Shown in pieces: positions 46,676 through 52,585 of a DNA stretch of 52,585 bases. The number at the start of each line of letters is the position of its first letter. Within the stretch, counting starts at the first letter, position 1. The stretch is from Acinetobacter silvestris (GTDB lineage: Bacteria; Pseudomonadota; Gammaproteobacteria; Pseudomonadales; Moraxellaceae), in assembly GCF_002135235.1 (NCBI RefSeq), contig NZ_NEGB01000013.1, positions 1 through 52,585 on the forward strand, read 5' to 3'. The notes under the pieces were generated by a model. That model searched no databases, had not been told where the DNA came from, and worked only from the letters and a program-made list of their open reading frames with translations. The position numbers and the translations under genes were made by a program.

Positions 46676-49554
46676 TTATTAAAGTCATTCCCAACACGAT
46701 CGGGTCTTCAGTAGAAGATCGCGTCACTGGACTATCTGATTATATTCACCATCCAAAGCAAACACGTTCTCAACATTTATCTGACTATATTCATCAGCTT
46801 CATCCTAGTTTTGATCAAGACTTACTCTCTGAAAAATGTGTCTATTCAAACTCTAGAAACTTTTTAGATGATGATCCGCATTATCAAAAAATTGAAATGT
46901 CACAAACGGCCAGTTTGAACTCTCGCGTGATTGACCCAATCGTACACATGGTCGGAAGTTTTAAAAAATTTGAAGTTCCAACCACTGAACAGCTTGAAGA
47001 ACAAATTGATATTTTAGCAAAACATCTCGGTGCAGAAGAGTTGCAAATGCAATATGCAATGCACCTGGATACAGACAATGTGCACTTTCATTTGATCATC
47101 AATAAAGTTCATCCATTCAAAAAAAATAAGCACAATGAAAATAAGGTCATCGATCTAGGAGGTGGTTGGATTCTTAACGCAGTTCATCGGGCAGTAGCAG
47201 AAATTGAAGCGAAACAGAGATGGGTATCAGAGCCTAATCCACTGTTTATCTATAAGCATGAGACTGGACAGTGTGAAAAAAATCCAGATTATGTACCTCA
47301 GCCCGATGCTGAAAAAATTGATTCAAAAATTCGAGATCTAGAACATCGACATCAGCAAAAAAGTCGAATGAGTCATGAAATTTCAGAGGAAATAAACTAT
47401 CAATACTATATTGAACGTGATATTCAGCAAGTAATGAGCAGTGCTGAAAATTGGGGAAGTTGGCACCAAGGATTAGCTCAACATGGCATTCTTTATGAGA
47501 AAAAACGCAGTGGTAGTATTTTTAAAATTCAGACAAGTGAAAAACAAACACTCACCTTTAAAGCCTCTTTATTTTGTAATAAACAAGTCACTCTGAAAAA
47601 CTTAGAAAAACAATGGGGGGATTTTACTCATCATGATGTCGATCACAAAATAATTCCTCTGATCAAATTAAGCGACACTGTTCAGCACGCTCAATCAGCA
47701 GAAACCACTGTACATTCTTATCATTTATTTAAAAATGAAGATTTTTTAGTTAAAGATCTGCATGATATTTATCTAGAGATGAAATCAGAGAAGGACTCTA
47801 TCAGTACAAAACGTAGAGATGAATACCTAGAAGTTTCTTTTGAAAATGAAATCTATAAACACAATAAACAGCATTTTTTAAAAAATTTACAACAACAATT
47901 TCCAGAACAATCATCTGATGTCATTTTCACCCTGCTGCATTACCAGCATCACGCTGATCAAATGAATTCCAGAGTATTGCAAAGAAAAAACTATAACGCT
48001 CAACATGCAAACTTAAGTCAAAAAACATCTCAAACACTGCAAAAAAACGTTCCATATTCTTCAAGCTTTGATTCATCGAAAATCACCTCTTATGCAGATT
48101 TTTTAAAGCATATTCCAGTGTTGAATCACTTACTGATGCAACAACAATTTTTATTTGATCAACGTCAATCTAAAAATTTTATTCGACAATATAACCCTAA
48201 TATTAAAACAGCAAGAATCCTCTTCGATCAACATCAACCGAATGAGCCGATCGCAATACAGAATCAATATGGGGTCTTGGTCTTTAGCAATTATTCAATC
48301 AGTCGACTACAACAATGCATCAAAGTGCTCGGTGTGAGTGAAAAAGCATCTCTACGCGGCTCATCTGAATTTAAAGCATTATGCTACACCACTTTAAGTG
48401 ATTTAAAAGAAAACAAAAACATTGTCGATACGAACCAAGAGAGAGTATTACCAAGTTTTACAAAGTTATCTCAACAAGAGATCGAATCTTGTTTTACATT
48501 TTTGTTTGAACAATTTAGATCGACAAGCAACGTGCAAAGTACTGCTCTAATAAAAACATGTTTGTTGCTCAATTGCTGTGGTGTACATATGAATCAACTG
48601 CAATCAATATTAAGAAATTGTGTTGATCAAAATGACATACTAGATTTAAGTGTAGAAAATCAGACTATTCTGCTACAAAGAGTTCGCAATCTTGTCTATA
48701 TCCAGCCCATAAAATTGAATAAACAATATTTCAACTCAACTGAAATTGAACAGACCTGGCAATTGTATTTTAGTTTGCAGACAGCCCCGCCTATTCTTGA
48801 TGAAAAGCAAAAATATCGTAGTGAAACGGTATCCTCCATTTCCTTATCGGAACTGACACTTATCCCCAAAAATGAAGCCAATAAAACTTTTCAACACGCT
48901 GAAAATTTAGCTGAACTTGATTTTTTACAAATGCAGCAATATTTTGAATATAGTCGAAGAATCCAGTTAAAAAAGAAACAAGAAGCAGAACTTTTAAATA
49001 CTTTCAAATCTGAAAAACAAATTTCAATGCCCTCTCAACAAAATCGAAAAATGTGTTTCCCAAGAGAAAAATATACTGTCGAATATAAGTTTGGACAAAA
49101 ATTTTATCTAGACCAGAAAAAAATTGCTTTTTTTGAAACGAAAAATACATCAGAAATTGTAGTTGTTAGTCATCAACATGAGCATATCCGTGATGCTTTA
49201 TTGCTTGCGAGAGATAAATTTGGTGTTGTTTTAGTTGACGGAACAGATGAGTTTAAAAGACAAGTCCAAGAAATTGCTCATAAAGAAAATATCAAAATTA
49301 TATTTGACACGCCCCTTCAACAAAGAGTGAATGATTCAATTGAAAATAATCCAGTGGGTGATTCGGCTACTAAAAATGACAGGGCTGAACCAAAATCGCC
49401 AACGAAAGAATTAAATTTGGAACCTAAGGATCCTAATATAGTAAATAATGAAGGAAAAGCTGATAATTTCTATAACAATCAATCTGTGACAGCAAGTAGC
49501 AGTCGTAAAGCGTCTACGCCAAAAAATAGTTACGATTACAGATCAGGTTTTTAA
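46672..49554 (+). CDS. MOBP-type relaxase with LPD7-like C-terminal domain
   Basis: This 960-residue relaxase nicks and carries one plasmid strand. Motif III is HLDTDNVHFHLIIN with His131, Asp133, His138, His140 and Asn144. The candidate nicking tyrosine is Tyr24 in LSDYIHHP; LSDYIH occurs again at residue 36. The C-terminal KFGQKFYLDQKKIAFFETK followed by DALLLARDKFGVVLVDGTDEF resembles the LPD7 domain of TraI/MobA proteins. The middle part shows no primase motif that I can see. No coupling protein or mating-pair gene is present, so transfer would need a helper plasmid. Confidence 0.85.
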   Translation: MIIKVIPNTIGSSVEDRVTGLSDYIHHPKQTRSQHLSDYIHQLHPSFDQDLLSEKCVYSNSRNFLDDDPHYQKIEMSQTASLNSRVIDPIVHMVGSFKKFEVPTTEQLEEQIDILAKHLGAEELQMQYAMHLDTDNVHFHLIINKVHPFKKNKHNENKVIDLGGGWILNAVHRAVAEIEAKQRWVSEPNPLFIYKHETGQCEKNPDYVPQPDAEKIDSKIRDLEHRHQQKSRMSHEISEEINYQYYIERDIQQVMSSAENWGSWHQGLAQHGILYEKKRSGSIFKIQTSEKQTLTFKASLFCNKQVTLKNLEKQWGDFTHHDVDHKIIPLIKLSDTVQHAQSAETTVHSYHLFKNEDFLVKDLHDIYLEMKSEKDSISTKRRDEYLEVSFENEIYKHNKQHFLKNLQQQFPEQSSDVIFTLLHYQHHADQMNSRVLQRKNYNAQHANLSQKTSQTLQKNVPYSSSFDSSKITSYADFLKHIPVLNHLLMQQQFLFDQRQSKNFIRQYNPNIKTARILFDQHQPNEPIAIQNQYGVLVFSNYSISRLQQCIKVLGVSEKASLRGSSEFKALCYTTLSDLKENKNIVDTNQERVLPSFTKLSQQEIESCFTFLFEQFRSTSNVQSTALIKTCLLLNCCGVHMNQLQSILRNCVDQNDILDLSVENQTILLQRVRNLVYIQPIKLNKQYFNSTEIEQTWQLYFSLQTAPPILDEKQKYRSETVSSISLSELTLIPKNEANKTFQHAENLAELDFLQMQQYFEYSRRIQLKKKQEAELLNTFKSEKQISMPSQQNRKMCFPREKYTVEYKFGQKFYLDQKKIAFFETKNTSEIVVVSHQHEHIRDALLLARDKFGVVLVDGTDEFKRQVQEIAHKENIKIIFDTPLQQRVNDSIENNPVGDSATKNDRAEPKSPTKELNLEPKDPNIVNNEGKADNFYNNQSVTASSSRKASTPKNSYDYRSGF

Positions 49555-49605
49555 GAAATTTTCTTAATCAAATTTTTATGTAATTTGAATTATGGTTTAT
49601 AAAAA

Positions 49606-49630
49606 TAGCCTAAGAATTATGCTTAGGCTA
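49606..49630. terminator. Hairpin after the relaxase gene
   Basis: TAGCCTAAG (49606-49614) and CTTAGGCTA (49622-49630) form a perfect 9-bp stem about 50 bp after the stop codon. The T run after it is poor. Confidence 0.55.
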
Positions 49631-49854
49631 ACTCATAAAAATATTTAAGAAAAGGTTTCAGAAAATCAATTTTAAGTAGATCAACATTTTGTATTACTAG
49701 GGAGCATCTTCATTTGAGTAATTCGATTAAAATCCTCCTTCAAGCTATTTTCATTTCTATATTTTTCAATGACACGCACTCTTCTCACCAATGATATCTG
49801 GCAGTAAATTCAAGATACTATGCAGTTACACTGTTGTTACTGTTCAAAAAATAG

Positions 49855-50513
49855 TAGAAATATCATGGAAGCCATCTTATGGATACTACGCATAGGTGCA
49901 ACATGGCGTGATATCTTCAATAACTGCCCCCTTGTAAACTGCTTACAATCGCTTGCAAGTAAGGGCTTATGGGATAATTTCTTTTAGATTACGAGGCGTT
50001 TTCTGGGTCAGGAATGGGTATTCATTGATTGAAGTACATACGCGCGTATCAGCATGCAAGTAGAGCTCGGCATGTTTTTGAACGAAAAATTGGACAATCA
50101 CGCGATAGACGAACAACAAAAATACATCTTCAACCGACGCGAATGGATTATCGATTGATTTTAAAATCACTAGGGGTGACGTCCACGACAGTCAAGTTGC
50201 AAAACAACTAATTGATGCTGTAGGCGAGGCAACCTATCTTATTGCTGATAAGGGGTATGATGCTGAACATATCATAATGCCAAGAACAAGAATATGATCC
50301 CCATTATTCCAATGAGATCAAATAGTAAAAGGTCGAATAAGGAATTTGATAAATATCTATATAAATTAAGACATTTAGTTGAAAATTCCTTTGCGAGATT
50401 GAAACGTTTCCGTGCTATTGCAACTCGATTTAATAAACTAGCACGCAATTATCAGTCTATGATTCGTATAGCCTGCGTATTTATTTGGTGCAAAGCCAAA
50501 TGAGGACACGCCC
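49855..50513 (+). pseudogene. Decayed IS5-family element
   Basis: Three frames hold parts of one transposase: MEAILWILRIGATWRDIF near 49865, a DDE-core piece near 50030-50270 (IGQSRDRRTTKIHLQ, then ADKGYDAEHI) and the C-terminal piece KYLYKLRHLVENSFARLKRFRAIATRFNKLARN from 50345. Several frameshifts and internal stops separate them. The right end is GGACACGCCC at 50513. I see no left inverted repeat. It is unrelated in detail to the fragment at 2229. The stretch 49631-49854 holds nothing I can name. Confidence 0.75.
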
Positions 50514-50539
50514 TAATTAAGGCATTTTATTTAAAATAA

Positions 50540-50556
50540 TGTAGCAAGTTACTACA
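50540..50556. promoter_or_regulatory. parS-like palindrome beside the rep stop
   Basis: TGTAGCAAGTTACTACA matches the parAB palindromes with one mismatched position in the arms. It lies four bases after the rep stop codon. It may be a third ParB site, so that the rep-oriV-par block is bounded by sites on both sides. Confidence 0.6.
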
Positions 50557-50559
50557 CTT

Positions 50560-51729
50560 TTAAATAATCTCTTTGCCAAATATTTCATTCAACCGATCAC
50601 GATTCTCTTGAACAAAACTGGCATTGCTTTTTAACTTGAACTTCATTTCCTTTTTGAAGTCATTCATAGAAGAACCCACTGTAGCAAAATCCATTTGGAA
50701 CATAATATCGTTCACAATGACATTAGCTTGAGAGTCGGTCAAACAACCTTCTGGCTTTAACCATTTAGTTAATTGCTGATAATTCGGGTCAGTTGCATAG
50801 GTATACCAAGAACGTACGGTCATATCGAATTTTGCCCCCAGTTCCTTCACTATGGCATTATCATCAAAGTATACATCTAGATAAATTTGATCCCTTTCGT
50901 TAACAGCTAGGGAAACTGGCTCGATTTTCCCATTGGTTATTTTAAATCGGATACCTACAACAGGACGGCCTTTCTTAAGCGTTTCATATTCTAACTTTAG
51001 ACTAGTTTTCCCATTAATTTCTTCAATAATTTTATCTAACACATACCGTCTAAAATCGACCCATCGATCATACTTTTTGTCACCTATGTCAATTAAAGCT
51101 TTTATATTTTCTAAAGACAGTTCGACTTCATATGAATCCTGATTCACATACTTAAACTCATTTTTAATAATGTAGGAATACAGACTCATACTGGTGACTG
51201 AGTCTAAAGCAAATAAATCCTTTAATTGATAAGTAGTAAAATTACCATTTGCTAGGCGTGTAAAATACGGAAGTACTTCACTAGTAAAACGGATCTGTAA
51301 AGCATTCTTCGCATCATCTTCCCAGCGCAGTTCGCGAATAATTGGAACTACTGAATGTACTTTCTTTACTTTTCGTTTTCCATCTTCTAAAGGCTCTTCA
51401 ATCACAAAGTGAGCAACTCTAGACGATAATTCTTTATAAATACGATCAATCGCGACATTAATAGAATTTTTTTTATCTAAACCTAACAATTCGCCTAAAT
51501 CATCTTTATGCAAATAAATATAAGTTTGCTCAGTTATTTCATGATCTTGGTTATTTTTTTCACCATAATTTGCAACTGCCATCGCATAGAGTAATGCTTT
51601 ATATTCATTTGATGACAATTCAATTGGTCGAATTAAACGGTTACTTGTGCTAACCACTCCATTTTGTCGAATATTACCAATACAATATGGTAGATAATCG
51701 ATCTCCTCTTTTTCGTTCAAACTATCCAT
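50560..51729 (-). CDS. Rep_3-family replication initiator with DUF5710-like C-terminus
   Basis: This 389-residue initiator binds iterons. The Rep_3 (RepB) part has two winged helices: residues about 30-150 (RLIRPIELSSNEYKALLYAM…VAIDRIYKELSSRVAHF) and 155-265 (YQLKDLFALDSVTSMSLYSYI…WVDFRRYVLDKIIEEIN). Residues 281-325 (IYLDVYFDDNAIVKELGAKF, then SWYT) look like a DUF5710 domain, which is not part of the core Rep_3 fold. Inverted half-iterons (AGTGGAA) lie before the gene and suit autorepression by Rep dimers. Length is longer than the usual 300-320 residues because of the extra domain. Confidence 0.9.
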   Translation of the reverse strand: MDSLNEKEEIDYLPYCIGNIRQNGVVSTSNRLIRPIELSSNEYKALLYAMAVANYGEKNNQDHEITEQTYIYLHKDDLGELLGLDKKNSINVAIDRIYKELSSRVAHFVIEEPLEDGKRKVKKVHSVVPIIRELRWEDDAKNALQIRFTSEVLPYFTRLANGNFTTYQLKDLFALDSVTSMSLYSYIIKNEFKYVNQDSYEVELSLENIKALIDIGDKKYDRWVDFRRYVLDKIIEEINGKTSLKLEYETLKKGRPVVGIRFKITNGKIEPVSLAVNERDQIYLDVYFDDNAIVKELGAKFDMTVRSWYTYATDPNYQQLTKWLKPEGCLTDSQANVIVNDIMFQMDFATVGSSMNDFKKEMKFKLKSNASFVQENRDRLNEIFGKEII

Positions 51730-51764
51730 AAGTGAAAAATAAAAGTGATTTTCTACATTTTATA

Positions 51765-51912
51765 CACAAAAGTGGAATTTTTTTCAAGAACTACACTTTA
51801 ACAATATCTAAATAGCATTAGCCCATGCGTGACTTAACTCAAAACTAAGAGTGGAAAGCATGTCATCATCTTTTCCATTTTAGTTTGTTATTCACCCAAT
51901 AAGTGGAATTAA
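51765..51912. promoter_or_regulatory. Inverted half-iterons upstream of rep
   Basis: AGTGGAA occurs at three places (near 51770, 51850 and 51902) as the reverse of the iteron core TTCCACT. This arrangement is the usual operator for Rep autorepression. The rep promoter itself is not distinct. Confidence 0.55.
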
Positions 51913-51933
51913 AAAATACTCCTCCACCTTTTG

Positions 51934-52409
51934 ATGACAAACCTTCCACTTTTATGTGCTTTAGCTTGCGAAGCTTGAGCCCATTTTATTTTTTGTGGCC
52001 AAAAAACACTGTTATAAGTGAAAAATTTATCATTTTTTCCACTTTTCAGTGACAAATCTTCCACCTTTAATGATCATCAAGTGCAAAAAGAGACATTTTT
52101 TAGTAATTTATAATGAAAAGCTATGTATTATCCACAGTTAATAATTATATAGTGACAAAGCTTCCACCTTATTTCATTTAAACCAAGACTTACTAACAAC
52201 ATAAAATATTGTTATATATATATATTTATTGATTTATAAGAGTATATTTAAAACTGAATGACAAAGCTTCCACCATAGTGACAGACCTTCCACTTTTCAG
52301 TGACAGACCTTCCACTTTTCAGTGACAGACCCTCCACTTTTCAGTGACAGACCTTCCACTTTTCAGTGACAGACCTTCCACTTTTCAGTGACAGATCTTC
52401 CACTTTTAA
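51934..52409. other. oriV: iteron array, DnaA box and AT-rich region
   Basis: Six tandem 22-bp units with core GTGACAGACCTTCCACTTTT start at 52278, 52300, 52322, 52344, 52366 and 52388 with exact 22-bp spacing. Diverged copies start at 51934, 52049, 52152 and 52258 (20 bp). A perfect DnaA box TTATCCACA lies at 52128-52136. AT-rich stretches at 52200-52250 and, after the array, bases 60-150 of the left copy could melt. All this supports an iteron-controlled origin for the adjacent Rep. Confidence 0.92.
52278..52409 (+). repeat. Six tandem 22-bp iterons
   Basis: The units are identical except for one change in the third (CCCTCC for CCTTCC) and a changed start and tail of the last. Spacing is two helical turns per unit, as in iteron plasmids. 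In the circular molecule the array ends 20 bp into the left terminal copy. Confidence 0.95.
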
Positions 52410-52585
52410 AATTATAATTTATTGATTTTTATAAATAAAATAGTGTCTTAATTATAATTACTTAATTATATTAATTAATACTAATTATAAATTAGCTAGC
52501 TATATTTTAAAATAAAGATAAAATTTGTTTATAACCGACCTTTATATAGAAATTTAAATATAAATCAAATAAAGTGTAGCAACTT
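52369..52585. repeat. Terminal direct repeat, right copy (circle overlap)
   Basis: This is the second copy of bases 1-217. It should be removed when the circle is closed. It starts inside the fifth unit of the 22-bp iteron array, so the array runs directly into the parA promoter region. Confidence 0.93.

Noticed and set aside
52278..52409. Tandem repeats that could be taken for a CRISPR array
   Set aside because: The units are contiguous without spacers, have exact 22-bp spacing and lie next to a Rep_3 gene and a DnaA box. They are iterons.

Overview
The window is very probably a complete circular plasmid from an Acinetobacter. Bases 1-217 are repeated exactly at 52369-52585, as expected for a circle of about 52,368 bp cut open with an overlap. 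Acinetobacter is suggested by the AT-rich sequence, the pcaIJFBDKCHG gene order with an IclR-type pcaU, a divergent pobR/pobA pair, an hca block laid out as in A. baylyi ADP1, a pdif (XerC/XerD) site and small Xre-type modules.

Layout. 1-2000: parA-parB flanked by parS-like palindromes. 2037-3900: scar of IS6, IS5 and IS30 family fragments around a broken DUF1302 gene. 4030-13206: pcaU and pcaIJFBDKCHG, which convert protocatechuate to succinyl-CoA and acetyl-CoA. 13553-15700: pobR and pobA (4-hydroxybenzoate to protocatechuate). 15810-20804: TorF-like outer-membrane protein, exported amidohydrolase, DHA2-type efflux pump and TetR regulator. 20970-30235: thioesterase, hcaE, hcaD, hcaC, hcaB and hcaA, then divergent hcaK and hcaR. 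30495-34893: second TetR regulator, lipoprotein, second exported amidohydrolase and flavin amine oxidase. 34900-45600: accessory region with a pdif site, resolvase, a large HEPN-motif protein, a Fic/VbhA-type toxin-antitoxin pair, exported proteins, Xre/HipB-like regulators and two orphan DUF2384-like proteins. 45700-49554: mobilization genes with a MOBP relaxase. 49860-50513: decayed IS5-family element. 50560-52410: Rep_3 initiator gene and the iteron origin.

Together the catabolic genes give one route: p-coumarate or caffeate enters through HcaE/HcaK, is activated by HcaC, cleaved by HcaA, oxidised by HcaB, hydroxylated by PobA when needed, and passed to the pca pathway. No vanAB, quinate genes or chlorogenate esterase gene is visible, so ferulate would stop at vanillate unless the host supplies the demethylase. 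The most interesting addition is the pair of closely related exported amidohydrolases, next to a porin-like protein in one case and a lipoprotein and amine oxidase in the other. I propose that they feed the pathway by hydrolysing conjugated hydroxycinnamates such as amides; this is inference. The plasmid looks mobilizable but not self-transmissible, because no coupling protein or mating-pair genes are visible.
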